Assembly (NCBI RefSeq): GCF_004117835.1
Contig: NZ_SDSC01000010.1
Coordinates: forward strand, 1 to 64,000
Length of the DNA: 64,000 bases
Direction of reading: 5' to 3'
Source of the DNA: Macrococcus sp. DPC7161
GTDB lineage: Bacteria > Bacillota > Bacilli > Staphylococcales > Staphylococcaceae
Position 1 is the stretch's first letter. The number at the start of each line of letters is the position of its first letter. The notes beneath the pieces are model-generated. The model did no database searches. It worked only from the letters and a program-made list of their open reading frames with translations, and had not been told where the DNA came from. Shown here in pieces: positions 26,729-36,475 of the stretch. Both the position numbers and the translations under genes were made by a program.

Positions 26729-28267
26729 ATGACAGAAGAAATTAACTTAGAGAAATTAAATAAATCAATTGAAGCAAGACAAATGGAATTAAGGGATATA
26801 CCTGAAATTATAGAATTACAAAAAATATGTTTTCCAGGGATGGAAACTTGGAAACCTGAGCATTTAGAGTCACATATTAAATTGTTCCCACGAGGACAAA
26901 TGGTAATCGAATATGAAGGTACAATTATTGGCTCATGTTCAAGTTTAATTATTAACTTTGATGAGTATGATGACCGTCATACGTGGGATGGCATTACTGA
27001 GAATGGTTATATTACAAACCATAATGACAATGGCCATAACTTATATGGTATTGAAGTGATGGTACATCCAGATTTCCGTGGTATGAAAGTTGGACAACGT
27101 TTATATGAAGCACGTCGTGAGATTGCTTATGAATTGAATTTAAAATCAATCATCATTGGTGGGCGTATCCCGAACTATCATAAATATCAAGATGAATTAA
27201 CGCCACGTGAATATGTAAATGATGTTATTAAACATAAAATTAAAGACCCAGTATTAACATTCCAATATATGAATGGCTTTACGTTAATGCGTATTAATCC
27301 AAATTATTTAAAGGATGATTTAAAGTCTAGTAAATATGCAACGTTAATGGAATGGAACAATCCGGACTATGTACCAAAATCAAATATTCACTTTAAAACG
27401 AGTGATCCCGTTCGTATTTGTACTGTAAACTATATGATGCGTAAAATTGACTCATTTGAAGAGTTTGCAAACCAAATTGAATATTTCGTAGATGTTGCTT
27501 ATGATGCAGAAAGTGACTTTGTCGTGTTCCCTGAATTATTAACAACGCAATTAATGAGTTTTGATGAAAAGCGTAATCCAGCGGAATCGATTCGTCAATT
27601 AACGAAATATACGGATCAATACATTGAAATGTTTAATCAATTTGCAATGCGCTACAACATTAACATTATTGGTGGAAGTCACTTCGTTGAAGAAGATGAT
27701 GAAATTTATAATATCTCATTCTTATTTAGACGTGATGGTTCAATCGAGAAACAATACAAAATTCATGTCACACCAAACGAACGCCGTTGGTGGGGGATTT
27801 CTCCAGGCCATAAAATTGAAGTATTTGACACAGATTGTGGTAAAATTGCGATTCAAATTTGCTATGATTCAGAATTCCCTGAAATGGCCCGTATTGCAAC
27901 TGAGAAAGGTGCTAAAATCATTTTCACACCATTCTCTACTGAGGATAGACAAAGTTATTTACGTGTAAAATATTGTTCAATGGCACGTGCAATTGAAAAC
28001 CAAATTTACACTGTAACAAGTGGTACGTGTGGTAACTTACCACAAACTGAAAATATGGATATTCAATATTCAGGTTCAGGCATTTATTCACCAAGTGATT
28101 TTGGATTTGCACGTGATGGTATCGTTGGTGAAACAGGTGAAAACGTTGAGATGGTTGTAATTGGAGACGTGGATTTAGAAGTATTACGTCGTGGTAGAGA
28201 AAATGGTACAGTAAGACAATTACGCGATCGAAGACATGATTTATATCAAGTAAATTACAAACGATAA
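26729..28267 (+). CDS. GNAT acetyltransferase fused to carbon-nitrogen hydrolase
   Basis: A 512-residue two-domain protein. Residues ~15-215 form a GNAT fold (VMVHPDFRGMKVGQRLYEAR is the acetyl-CoA loop). Residues ~225-510 form a nitrilase-like hydrolase with the Glu-Lys-Cys triad in FPELLTT, KIHVTPNERRWW and QICYDSEFP. Such fusions are conserved in Firmicutes, but the amide substrate is unknown. AAGGAG lies 7 bases before the ATG. airS begins 11 bases after the stop, so the enzyme is probably co-transcribed with the redox sensor. Confidence 0.92.
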   Translation: MTEEINLEKLNKSIEARQMELRDIPEIIELQKICFPGMETWKPEHLESHIKLFPRGQMVIEYEGTIIGSCSSLIINFDEYDDRHTWDGITENGYITNHNDNGHNLYGIEVMVHPDFRGMKVGQRLYEARREIAYELNLKSIIIGGRIPNYHKYQDELTPREYVNDVIKHKIKDPVLTFQYMNGFTLMRINPNYLKDDLKSSKYATLMEWNNPDYVPKSNIHFKTSDPVRICTVNYMMRKIDSFEEFANQIEYFVDVAYDAESDFVVFPELLTTQLMSFDEKRNPAESIRQLTKYTDQYIEMFNQFAMRYNINIIGGSHFVEEDDEIYNISFLFRRDGSIEKQYKIHVTPNERRWWGISPGHKIEVFDTDCGKIAIQICYDSEFPEMARIATEKGAKIIFTPFSTEDRQSYLRVKYCSMARAIENQIYTVTSGTCGNLPQTENMDIQYSGSGIYSPSDFGFARDGIVGETGENVEMVVIGDVDLEVLRRGRENGTVRQLRDRRHDLYQVNYKR

Positions 28268-28278
28268 GAGATGATGAC

Positions 28279-29391
28279 ATGCATAAACAAAATTCAACAA
28301 AGCTCTTAAAGGAAATTGCTGAATATTTGAATGAGGAAACAGAACTTTATTCGATGATGGACGGAGCACTAAAGAAACTCGTTGAAGGAACTAGTTTTTC
28401 AACCGGTTGGATCTTTTTTATCGATGATAGCGGTAAACACACGCTTGTCAGTGATTATAAATTACCAAGTGCTCTTACTAAGAGAGACTGCCACTATATG
28501 ACACATGGCCCATGTTGGTGTGTTTCAAGATACAGTCAAAAGAAATTAACGAAAGCATCTAATATTATTACTTGCTCAAGAATAGTAAATGCGAGTAAAC
28601 AATATGAAGATGAAACGGATAATATCACACACCATGCAACCGTTCCATTAGTTTCAGGAGATGAACGATTTGGGTTATTAAACGTTGCTACGCCAAATAC
28701 AAAAGTATACTCTGAAGAAGATTTGGCACTTTTAGAATCGATTGCCTTTCAAATTGGAAGTGCAATTAAACGTATCTATTTAACGGATAAAGAGAAAGAA
28801 ACACTCTTACAAGAAGAACGTAATCGATTAGCACGAGATTTACATGATTCTGTAAATCAGATGTTGTTTTCACTTAAATTAACCGCACATGCAGCAAAGC
28901 AAATGACGCATGAAGACAATGCTAAAGCGGCCTTTGATTTGATTGAAACAACATCTCAAAATGCTGTTAACGAGATGCGATCTTTAATATGGCAACTTAA
29001 GCCGATGGGACTAGAGCAAGGATTTGTTGAAGCCATTAAGCAATATGCGAGTACCATTCATTTAATACCTGAAATTGAAGTTCAAGGTTTTATTCAATTG
29101 ACCAATGAACAAGAAACCACCTTATTTCGCATGATGCAAGAGTTACTTAATAACGTACATAAACATACGGATCAAAAAGATGTAAAAATAATATTGAGTG
29201 ATGACGAAAATAAATTTAAAATGGTCGTCATTGATTATGGTCAAGGCTTTCATGTACAAAGTGCAAAGCGATTACCAACACATGGTCTCATGAATTTGAT
29301 TTCCCGTGCGAAAAGTATTCATGCACATATCGATTTTGATAGCCAAATTGGTATTGGTACAACAGTGACCGTTGAAATGGAGAAACATTAA
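28279..29391 (+). CDS. airS: Oxygen/redox-sensing histidine kinase AirS (YhcS)
   Basis: A 370-residue cytoplasmic kinase with no membrane segment. Residues ~20-165 form a GAF domain with four Cys (71, 79, 81, 99), fitting the iron-sulfur cluster reported for AirS. The HisKA_3 motif ARDLHDSVNQMLFSLK has the phospho-acceptor His189, and the ATPase ends with QELLNNVHKHT, DYGQGF and HGLMNLISRAK. In S. aureus AirSR controls respiration, anaerobic and wall genes. NreB is the main alternative, but NreB lacks this GAF arrangement. airR follows by one base. Confidence 0.9.
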   Translation: MHKQNSTKLLKEIAEYLNEETELYSMMDGALKKLVEGTSFSTGWIFFIDDSGKHTLVSDYKLPSALTKRDCHYMTHGPCWCVSRYSQKKLTKASNIITCSRIVNASKQYEDETDNITHHATVPLVSGDERFGLLNVATPNTKVYSEEDLALLESIAFQIGSAIKRIYLTDKEKETLLQEERNRLARDLHDSVNQMLFSLKLTAHAAKQMTHEDNAKAAFDLIETTSQNAVNEMRSLIWQLKPMGLEQGFVEAIKQYASTIHLIPEIEVQGFIQLTNEQETTLFRMMQELLNNVHKHTDQKDVKIILSDDENKFKMVVIDYGQGFHVQSAKRLPTHGLMNLISRAKSIHAHIDFDSQIGIGTTVTVEMEKH

Positions 29392-29392
29392 T

Positions 29393-30016
29393 ATGAAATT
29401 GATATTAGTAGATGATCATCATATCGTTCGCCAAGGGATGAAATTTTTATTATCAACACAACCACAATATGAAGTCGTTGAGGATTTTAGTAATGGACAA
29501 CAACTGATTGATTACTTAAAAACTACTCAAGATTATCCGGAAGTCATCGTGATGGATTTGGTCATGCCTGAAATGAATGGCATTGAAACAACAGCTTATA
29601 TAAAAACGCATTATCCTGACATTAAAGTGTTAATCTTATCCAGTTTTGTTGATGAAGTGCATGTGCTTGGAGTATTGCATGCAGGTGCAGATGGCTTTGA
29701 AATAAAGGACAGTGAACCTGATGTATTAATTGAGACCATTAACCGTGTCTATAACGGAGAGAAAGTATTTCATCCACATGTAATGAAAGTAAAAAATCAA
29801 GCAGGCACATTGCCACACTTAGAAAATCCATTGTCAAAACGTGAAATAGAAGTGTTAAGAGAAATGAGTAATGGTTATACAAATAAAGAAATCGCTGAAG
29901 TATTGTTTGTATCTGAAAAAACGATTAAAACACATGTCAGTCATATCTTTACGAAACTACAAGTAACAGACCGAACACAAGCATCGTTGTATGCGGTTAA
30001 ATATCAACTTATATAA
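29393..30016 (+). CDS. airR: Response regulator AirR (YhcR), NarL/LuxR family
   Basis: A 207-residue regulator. The receiver domain has VDDHH at the N-terminus and the phospho-acceptor Asp55 in VIVMDLVMPEMNG; the HTH domain (~145-205) has LSKREIEVLREMSNGYTNKE and VSEKTIKTHVSHI. The ATG at 29393 lies one base after the airS stop. An in-frame start at 29372 within airS is less likely because the protein should begin directly with MKLILVDD. A terminator overlaps the stop. Confidence 0.92.
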   Translation: MKLILVDDHHIVRQGMKFLLSTQPQYEVVEDFSNGQQLIDYLKTTQDYPEVIVMDLVMPEMNGIETTAYIKTHYPDIKVLILSSFVDEVHVLGVLHAGADGFEIKDSEPDVLIETINRVYNGEKVFHPHVMKVKNQAGTLPHLENPLSKREIEVLREMSNGYTNKEIAEVLFVSEKTIKTHVSHIFTKLQVTDRTQASLYAVKYQLI

Positions 30017-30042
30017 AAAGAGATGCCTCAGCATCTCTTTTT
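30015..30042. terminator. Bidirectional terminator between airR and the CDF transporter
   Basis: Stem AAAAAGAGATGC/GCATCTCTTTTT between convergent genes; it overlaps the end of both coding regions. Confidence 0.9.
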
Positions 30043-30932
30043 TAATGTTCTATTTTATTGTCATACATATCATCTGGCTCTAGGTGAACAATGGCTTCTA
30101 CAGCACCAAAACAATGTTTAATTTCAAATTCAATATGCTCTGTAATGGCGTGGCTTTCTTTAACGTTTAATAATGGATTTACAGTCACAGTAACATCTAG
30201 AAATGTCATCATGCCATGATTACGACCTTTAATATCAACAACACGTATAACTCCAGGGACACCTGCAATGATTTGTTCCATATCTGCTAAAGTTTCTCCA
30301 TCAAAGCCATCAGTTAATGCAATGGCAGTTTCTGCAAAGATTTCGATGGCAGTTTTCATAATGATTAAACCAACAACAATCGCAGCAATCGTATCTAAGA
30401 AATTCAATCCAATGAATACACCTAAAATACCAATAAATGTTCCAAAACTCACTAACGCATCTGATAAATTGTCTTGTGCAGCAGCTTTTAAAGCACTTGA
30501 TCCCACTTTTTTAGATAATCTTTTATTGTATGCATAAACAACGAGCATAAATAACGTTGAAACAAGAGCGACACCCATTGCTTCATAAGTAGGTGTTTTA
30601 AAGTTTTGGTTAATAAAGTTCGTGATACCTTGAAGGATAACTTGAACACTTACGGCAAACATAATAAACGATGCTGTCAGTGAAGCGATAAACTCAGAAC
30701 GATAGTGACCATAGTTATGATTATGATCTGCTGGTTTCATGGACATGGATAAGCCAATCAATAGTGCAATCGAACTGATTACATCTGTCGCATTGTTTAA
30801 TCCATCAGCAACAAGTGCTTCTGAGTGATTTAAATAGCCAAATAATAATTTAAATGTAGTTAAAATAACATATGAAAAAATACTCACCCAAGCTCCTTGT
30901 TTGGCTTGTTGCAATCTTTCTTTTGCTTGCAT
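30042..30932 (-). CDS. Cation diffusion facilitator (CDF) family transporter
   Basis: A 296-residue antiporter with six helices. The first metal site is in ALVADGLNNATDVISS; HNHNYGHYRSEF is the conserved loop; QDNLSDALVSFG carries the second His/Asp site. The cytoplasmic C-terminal domain (VVDIKGRNHG..VHLEPDD) regulates dimers. Likely exports Zn2+, Fe2+ or Mn2+. Start at 30932 is preferred because AGGAAGTG lies just upstream and the protein then begins MQAKERL; an upstream in-frame ATG at 31004 has no visible ribosome-binding site. Confidence 0.9.
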   Translation of the reverse strand: MQAKERLQQAKQGAWVSIFSYVILTTFKLLFGYLNHSEALVADGLNNATDVISSIALLIGLSMSMKPADHNHNYGHYRSEFIASLTASFIMFAVSVQVILQGITNFINQNFKTPTYEAMGVALVSTLFMLVVYAYNKRLSKKVGSSALKAAAQDNLSDALVSFGTFIGILGVFIGLNFLDTIAAIVVGLIIMKTAIEIFAETAIALTDGFDGETLADMEQIIAGVPGVIRVVDIKGRNHGMMTFLDVTVTVNPLLNVKESHAITEHIEFEIKHCFGAVEAIVHLEPDDMYDNKIEH

Positions 30933-31273
30933 GGAGACACTTCCTATCATTGAACTGTATATCATTATATTTATCATATCAAAACATTGATATTTTTTAA
31001 GCAATACGTCTTATAATACACAAAAAGTAATGGTTCTTAAAGCGGATTTTATACAAAATGTTAAACAACATAATACGCATAATATTCAAAATATATTTAA
31101 AAATATAGAAAAGCGTAAAATGAAAAAAAAGTTTCTTTTTTACGCTTTTTTTACTTTTAATTTTTTGTGAATTATATTAAGATGGTAAATGTGTCTTTAA
31201 TAAATGTGTATTTTTTCAATGTATAAATTACATTATTGATGATAAATAATAGTGCTTAGAAAGGTAGATCGAA
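30933..31273. other. Divergent intergenic region, 341 bp
   Basis: Very AT-rich spacer between the CDF gene (leftward) and the xdrA-like gene (rightward). It holds the hairpin at 31109-31149. I see no convincing coding frame. Likely holds both promoters and a long xdrA leader. Confidence 0.6.
31109..31149. terminator. Terminator-like hairpin in a divergent intergenic region
   Basis: Stem AAAAGCGTAAAA/TTTTTACGCTTTT with a short A-rich loop and T runs on both strands. It lies upstream of both flanking genes, so it is not at the end of any visible gene. It could end an unannotated small RNA or act in the xdrA leader. Confidence 0.6.
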
Positions 31274-31738
31274 ATGGACAGACAAAAATTTACAGACTTA
31301 TTACAAACGAAATTCAAAATGGTGCGTATTGAAGCGGGTTACACGCAAGATACAATGGCACAAACAATCGGTTTATCTAAAAAAACTTTAGTTCAAATCG
31401 AAAAAGAACGCGTTTTACCAAACTGGACAACATGTATTTCATTATGTGCATTGTTCCGTGATTCAGAAATTTTACAAACAACTTTAGGTGGCGACCCATT
31501 AGAAGTGATTCAAGTGATTTCACGTGGTGAATGTGCATACCCAACTAAAGACAACAACAATGAATTAATGTGGACAACAATCGATACAAACAATGAATTT
31601 ACATTACAACAAAACAAAATTTCTAATTTATACCGTGTATTAGATGAATCACACCAACCATTATTTGGTTCATACAAAGCACGTGAAGCTGAAATCTTTT
31701 ATCATAAAAAGAAAAGCGAATTATTAATGACAATGTAA
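31274..31738 (+). CDS. xdrA: XRE-family regulator, XdrA-like
   Basis: A 154-residue protein. Residues ~10-60 form an XRE helix-turn-helix (RIEAGYTQDTMAQTIGLSKKTLVQIEKERVLP). The C-terminal half is a compact domain of unknown fold ending YHKKKSELLMTM. Size and position next to airSR match S. aureus XdrA (SA1665), a DNA-binding protein linked to beta-lactam resistance level and protein A expression; the name rests on recalled synteny. AAAGG lies 9 bases before the ATG. A repeat element and terminator follow. Confidence 0.85.
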   Translation: MDRQKFTDLLQTKFKMVRIEAGYTQDTMAQTIGLSKKTLVQIEKERVLPNWTTCISLCALFRDSEILQTTLGGDPLEVIQVISRGECAYPTKDNNNELMWTTIDTNNEFTLQQNKISNLYRVLDESHQPLFGSYKAREAEIFYHKKKSELLMTM

Positions 31739-31741
31739 TAT

Positions 31742-31774
31742 AAAAGGCTAAACAAAAGTGTTTAGCAACAAGTA
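31742..31774 (+). repeat. Intergenic repeat element, copy B
   Basis: AAAAGGCTAAACAAAAGTGT followed by TTAGCAACAAGTA. Together with the hairpin downstream (CAAAATCGCTT) it matches copy C at 40322 over a longer span than copy A does. Confidence 0.7.
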
Positions 31775-31776
31775 AA

Positions 31777-31831
31777 AACCGGACAACTCCAAAATCGCTT
31801 ATTGATTTTAAGGAGTGTCCGGTTCTTTTTT
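31777..31831 (+). terminator. Terminator of the xdrA-like gene
   Basis: Stem AACCGGACAACTCC/GGAGTGTCCGGTT (one unpaired base) around a 21-base loop, then CTTTTTT. The loop contains sequence shared with repeat copy C. Confidence 0.85.
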
Positions 31832-31959
31832 ATGTTTTTATGATTATTTTTATATTCATTTTTGTACTCATATTTATTAATTTCATGCGATTCATATTTC
31901 TTGTAAACAATGGGTATAGTCTATAATATGAATATCAATACGAAAGAAAAGGTGAAAAA

Positions 31960-33090
31960 ATGCATACATTAGGAATTATTATATTCATGGGTGTTATTGG
32001 TGCTTTAATCGGTGGTTTTACGAATTTCATCGCGATTAAAATGCTCTTTAGACCCTTTAATCCCATTTATTTATTTGGACATCAATTACCGTTTACGCCA
32101 GGTTTGATTCCAAAAAGGCGTCAAGAGTTATCCATTAAGATTGGTGAAATGGTAACGAGTCATTTACTGACACCTGAAGTGTTTAAAGAGAAAATATTAA
32201 CAAAGCAAACTGAAGTTTTTGTGAAGTCATTTTTAAATAAACAGTTACAACATATTCATAAAAATCGCTATGATATCCAACATTTTGCGAGTAAAATGAA
32301 TATTGACTTGTCTCATCAAATTGAATCAACTTTAAAATTGAAGATGAACGCATTTGCTGATCATGAAATTGAAAGATTAAAACATCAGCCAATTCATACA
32401 ATTATGCCGCAGTCAGTATATGACAAATGTCTTCAAAAGAAAGACAGTCTAGCACCATTAGCTTTAGAGAAGTTAAGAACGTATGTTAATTCTGAAAAAG
32501 GGTATCAAGATATTATGGATATGACAGAGCGCTTCTTTAATGAAAAGGGCAGAATAGTCAGTATGATTCAAATGTTTATGACTAAAGAAATGATTGCCGA
32601 GCGTATCGTTCATGAATTCACAAAGCTTTCTTATGAACCTAAAATTGAAAACATCATTCAAACGCAAATTGATCAAGAATTTGAAGCAATCATTCAAAAG
32701 ACACCAATGGATTTCATTTCTGAAACGCAATTGCATGAATATCAAGACACGATGATTGATAAGATCATCAAAAAATTAAATATTTCACATTATACAACAA
32801 CACCTATTTATGAACTTTTCCCTAAACAAATGGCGCAATTAGAAGGCCCAGTGGGGGATCAATTGATTCATTATGTATTAAATAGATCTGCAGAAAATAT
32901 TGGTATCATTTTAGAAAAAATAAAAATTGCAGAAATTATTAAAGAGCAAATTGATCAGTTTGAATTATCATTTTTAGAGCAATTGGTGATTGAAATTTCT
33001 AATAAGGAATTAAAACTCATCACATTACTTGGTTTCCTATTAGGTGGTATTATTGGAATATTCCAAGGTATTATCGCCATTTTTGTATAA
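31960..33090 (+). CDS. DUF445 (YheB-like) membrane protein
   Basis: A 376-residue protein with one N-terminal helix (residues 5-28), the conserved [16 protein letters not shown] and [12 protein letters not shown] motifs, a long soluble helical middle, and a C-terminal hydrophobic helix ([21 protein letters not shown]). Both ends are therefore membrane-anchored. Function unknown. AAGGTG lies before the ATG. The YheA/YlbF-family gene follows by 56 bases, the same pair as yheB-yheA in B. subtilis. Confidence 0.87.
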   Translation: MHTLGIIIFMGVIGALIGGFTNFIAIKMLFRPFNPIYLFGHQLPFTPGLIPKRRQELSIKIGEMVTSHLLTPEVFKEKILTKQTEVFVKSFLNKQLQHIHKNRYDIQHFASKMNIDLSHQIESTLKLKMNAFADHEIERLKHQPIHTIMPQSVYDKCLQKKDSLAPLALEKLRTYVNSEKGYQDIMDMTERFFNEKGRIVSMIQMFMTKEMIAERIVHEFTKLSYEPKIENIIQTQIDQEFEAIIQKTPMDFISETQLHEYQDTMIDKIIKKLNISHYTTTPIYELFPKQMAQLEGPVGDQLIHYVLNRSAENIGIILEKIKIAEIIKEQIDQFELSFLEQLVIEISNKELKLITLLGFLLGGIIGIFQGIIAIFV

Positions 33091-33146
33091 ATGCGCTGAA
33101 TATGTTACATTATTATTAACAACTATTGAAAATGAAGGAGAATATT

Positions 33147-33509
33147 ATGTCAGTCAATATTTATGATGTAGCCAATCAATTAGAAAGTGCTGTTCGCAAT
33201 AGCGATGAATACGCACAAATTAAAGCTTTACATGATGCAGTAAACACAAATCCTGAATCAAAAAAAATCTTTGAAGATTTTAGACAAATTCAATTATCAT
33301 TACAAGAAAAACAATTAAGTGGTCAAGAAATCACTGAAGAAGATATCAATAAAGCTCAAAGTACTGCTGAATTAATTGAAAAAGATGAAAACATTTCTAA
33401 ATTAATGCAAGCTGAGCAACGTATGAGTGTGATTATTCAAGACATTAACCGCATCGTTATGAAGCCGTTAGAAGAATTATACGGTATGAACGAAGCACAA
33501 GGTGAATAA
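33147..33509 (+). CDS. YlbF/YheA-family protein
   Basis: A 120-residue, all-helical protein (YDVANQLESAVRNSDEYAQI, KIFEDFRQIQLSLQEKQLSG). The YlbF family includes partners of RNase Y in B. subtilis, but YheA itself is uncharacterised. The ATG at 33147 has AAGGAG 8 bases upstream; an in-frame start at 33126 lies before that site and is unlikely. A terminator follows. Confidence 0.87.
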   Translation: MSVNIYDVANQLESAVRNSDEYAQIKALHDAVNTNPESKKIFEDFRQIQLSLQEKQLSGQEITEEDINKAQSTAELIEKDENISKLMQAEQRMSVIIQDINRIVMKPLEELYGMNEAQGE

Positions 33510-33536
33510 TTAATTATAAATTGATTGCTTTATCCG

Positions 33537-33577
33537 ACACATCTAAATGGCTGTCCATTTAGATGTGTTTGATTTTG
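33537..33577 (+). terminator. Terminator after the YheA-like gene
   Basis: Perfect 14-bp stem ACACATCTAAATGG/CCATTTAGATGTGT, loop CTGT, followed by TTGATTTTG. Confidence 0.82.
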
Positions 33578-33695
33578 TATTTATAAATATTGTTTGGTTT
33601 ATTCTTTTTAGCTCTTTTTATTTCTTATCATTCTTTTTAATTATTAATTTAATTAAATATGCATACTTTATTTTCAATTTTACAGTGAGGTCATT

Positions 33696-35150
33696 ATGAA
33701 ATTTTATTTATCCCATCCTGAATTTAATCGATTACAATTGAATATTCGTAATATATTAAACCTTTATTTTGAGGATGCTTATTTATTTGAAGGTCATGGT
33801 GATAATCAAGTTGAGATTCATCAATATGACCATGGCATTCAAGTAGCTTTAACAATAGACAATCAACATTACCAACATGAATTAAATAAATCGAGTGATG
33901 ATTTCAAAGTGTTTAAAAGACATATCAATGAATGTCTCATTCATATTTTAACGAAGCATACGGGTATGCATCAAAGTTGGGGTGTTTTAACTGGGATTCG
34001 TCCTACAAAGTTGTATCATCAAATGGTGCAAAAAGGTGAGTCTCATGAAGCAATTAAATCGCACTTAAAGCATACGTATTTAATTGATGATGAAAAGATT
34101 GACTTGATGCGTGATATCGTTAAAGTACAACATGAAGCAATTCCAGATTTATATCAATTACAAGATGAAGTGAGTATTTATATTGGTATTCCATTTTGTC
34201 CAACAAAGTGTGCTTATTGTACATTTCCGGCTTATGCAATTCAAATTCATAAAAAGCAAGTGCCTGAATTTTTAGTAGGGCTGTTATTTGAAATTGAACA
34301 AATCGGTCAATGGTTAAAAACGCATCAAAAAAAAATCACAACGATTTACTTTGGTGGTGGGACACCAACTTCAATAAAGCCTGAAGAGTTAAAGCTACTT
34401 ATAGAAGCGTGTTATAAACATTTTGACATGACTCATGTTCGTGAATTAACCATTGAAGCAGGACGACCCGATACGATTGATGAAGCAACGTTAAAAGTCT
34501 TAAATGATTACGATATTGATCGAATCAGTATTAATCCACAAAGCTTTACTGATGAAACATTAAAGGCAATTGGTCGTCATCATACAGTTCAAGAAACCAT
34601 TGATAAATTTCAACTTTCAAGAGCATTTCATATGAACAATATCAATATGGATTTGATTATTGGTCTGCCGAATGAATCATTAACAGAAATGAAGCATTCA
34701 CTTTCAGAAATTAAAAGGTTAAATCCAGAATCATTAACAGTGCATACTTTAAGTTTTAAGCGTGCGAGTGAAATGACGCGTAATAAAGATAAGTATCAAG
34801 TTGCTGATAGAACTGAAGTCATAAAAATGATGCAGTTAAGTCAAACATTCGCCAAAGAAAATGGCTATATTCCTTATTACCTTTACCGTCAGAAAAACAT
34901 TTTAGGTAACCTTGAAAACGTTGGCTATGCTAAAGCAAATCAAAGTTCACTTTATAATATTTTAATCATGGAAGAATTACAAACGATTATTGGTTTAGGT
35001 TGTGGCGCTTCTAGTAAATTTATTCATCCGAAAACGAAAAAGATTGAAAACTATTTAAACCCGAAGGATCCTAAATCATATAACGAGACTTATCGACATT
35101 ATACTGAGATGAAAATCAACAAATTAAACACATTATTTGATGTGGATTAA
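33696..35150 (+). CDS. hemZ: HemZ-like radical SAM coproporphyrinogen III oxidase
   Basis: A 484-residue radical SAM protein. The cluster-binding CPTKCAYC (Cys168, 172, 175) is followed by YFGGGTPTS, the SAM glycine motif, then EAGRPDTI and RISINPQSF. It has the ~160-residue N-terminal extension typical of HemZ rather than HemW. HemZ is assigned to oxygen-independent coproporphyrinogen oxidation in Bacillus; that activity has been questioned, so function is inferred. GTGAGGTC precedes the ATG. It stands between two terminators. Confidence 0.87.
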   Translation: MKFYLSHPEFNRLQLNIRNILNLYFEDAYLFEGHGDNQVEIHQYDHGIQVALTIDNQHYQHELNKSSDDFKVFKRHINECLIHILTKHTGMHQSWGVLTGIRPTKLYHQMVQKGESHEAIKSHLKHTYLIDDEKIDLMRDIVKVQHEAIPDLYQLQDEVSIYIGIPFCPTKCAYCTFPAYAIQIHKKQVPEFLVGLLFEIEQIGQWLKTHQKKITTIYFGGGTPTSIKPEELKLLIEACYKHFDMTHVRELTIEAGRPDTIDEATLKVLNDYDIDRISINPQSFTDETLKAIGRHHTVQETIDKFQLSRAFHMNNINMDLIIGLPNESLTEMKHSLSEIKRLNPESLTVHTLSFKRASEMTRNKDKYQVADRTEVIKMMQLSQTFAKENGYIPYYLYRQKNILGNLENVGYAKANQSSLYNILIMEELQTIIGLGCGASSKFIHPKTKKIENYLNPKDPKSYNETYRHYTEMKINKLNTLFDVD

Positions 35151-35169
35151 TATATTTCATATATCTTAT

Positions 35170-35224
35170 AAACCGAACAAAAATGAAATTCAAAAGAAAT
35201 TCAATTTTTGTTCGGTTTTGTCTT
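35170..35224 (+). terminator. Terminator of hemZ
   Basis: Stem AACCGAACAAAAATGAA-like arm 35171-35190 paired with 35200-35216 (TTTTTGTTCGGTT), then TTTTGTCTTT. Confidence 0.82.
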
Positions 35225-35293
35225 TATAACACAACATAAACATACAAATTTATTGTAAAATATAAGTTAACGATAAAAAGAGAGGGTTTTGTC

Positions 35294-36475
35294 ATGATTA
35301 AATTTATTCATACCTCAGATATTCATTTAGATATGCCTTTTCAACTTGAAAGTCATTTACCAGAGAAGGTATTAACGGATGTCGTTGAAGCATCTTTTAC
35401 AAGTTTTAAGAAGTTAGTTGACGATGCAATCAGTGAAAAAGTTGATTTTATTATTATTTCAGGTGGATTGTTTCATCATGAATATCCATCGATTCGTGCG
35501 TATCAATTTATACAAAAACAATTCAATCGATTAAATGATGCACATATATTTGTTTATTACATTTGTGGAAATGAAGATTACTTAAATTTTAATACGTATA
35601 TTGAAATACCAAATAACGTGATTGTATTCGGTCAAGATGTAAGTTCTTATGAATTGATTACGAATAATGGAACACGTGTTTATCTTCATGGATTTAGTTA
35701 CTTCAATGAAGACTCTTTAGAAAATAAAATTGACCGATTTCCAGTTGTGCATGTTGATCAATCGATTCATATTGGTTTATTACATGGAACATATGCAAAA
35801 AGTGATATTAAAAAACGCATTACAGAATTTCAAGTCGAAGATTTAAATAGTAAGATGTATCATTACTGGGCGCTTGGTCATAGTGATAATGCTCAGTTTA
35901 TAAGTGATATTCCTCATATCCACTATTCTGGAACGATTCAAGCAAATAGCTTTGATTGTTTAGGGGATAAAGGATATTTACTTGTATCTGGAGATCATAT
36001 TGATTTAAATGTCTCTTTTGTTAAGACAAGTACCATTACGTTTAATCAAGCAGAAATCACTTTATCTGAAGTTGGAAAACATGCGATCTATCAAGATATT
36101 ACCGACTTTAAAGAAAGTGTTAGAAATCATGGGAAACAATTTTATCAGTTGACTATCCATAATCCTCATGAAACGTTAGTTGATCAAGCGGAATTAAGAA
36201 AAATATTAACAGAAGTGCAACAATTTGAAGCAAATGAGGTCAATTTTGTATTTATTGATCAAATTCAGTTAAACGAAGCACATGCTGTTTATACGCTAGA
36301 TGAAGAATTTAGAGATGAATTTTTAAATGATGAAATGTTGTATTATCAGTCGATGGCGGACATTAGAGCATCTAAAGCGAAGAAATATATGGATCCATTA
36401 AAGTTGAGTGATAAGTCTATGTTACTTAAGCATGGCGAAGCAATTTTAAAAAGTGTAATGAGGGATGATGCATGA
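35294..36475 (+). CDS. Metallophosphoesterase, SbcD-like (YhaO)
   Basis: A 393-residue nuclease-type phosphoesterase: IHTSDIHLDMPF (metal Asp/His), IISGGLFHHE where the usual DxxH GDxFD motif is changed to GGLF, YYICGNEDY (GNHD-like), LLHGTY and GHSD (metal His). Partner of the SMC-like ATPase encoded next. The pair resembles YhaO-YhaN of B. subtilis and the SbcCD/Mre11-Rad50 logic. The altered motif II (Gly-Gly for Gly-Asp) may affect the metal site. The next gene overlaps by 4 bases (ATGA). Confidence 0.85.
   Translation: MIKFIHTSDIHLDMPFQLESHLPEKVLTDVVEASFTSFKKLVDDAISEKVDFIIISGGLFHHEYPSIRAYQFIQKQFNRLNDAHIFVYYICGNEDYLNFNTYIEIPNNVIVFGQDVSSYELITNNGTRVYLHGFSYFNEDSLENKIDRFPVVHVDQSIHIGLLHGTYAKSDIKKRITEFQVEDLNSKMYHYWALGHSDNAQFISDIPHIHYSGTIQANSFDCLGDKGYLLVSGDHIDLNVSFVKTSTITFNQAEITLSEVGKHAIYQDITDFKESVRNHGKQFYQLTIHNPHETLVDQAELRKILTEVQQFEANEVNFVFIDQIQLNEAHAVYTLDEEFRDEFLNDEMLYYQSMADIRASKAKKYMDPLKLSDKSMLLKHGEAILKSVMRDDA

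Noticed and set aside
28279-30016. The two-component system as NreBC
   Set aside because: The kinase has an N-terminal GAF domain with four Cys and lies beside an xdrA-like gene, both fitting AirSR; no nitrate-reductase genes are nearby.
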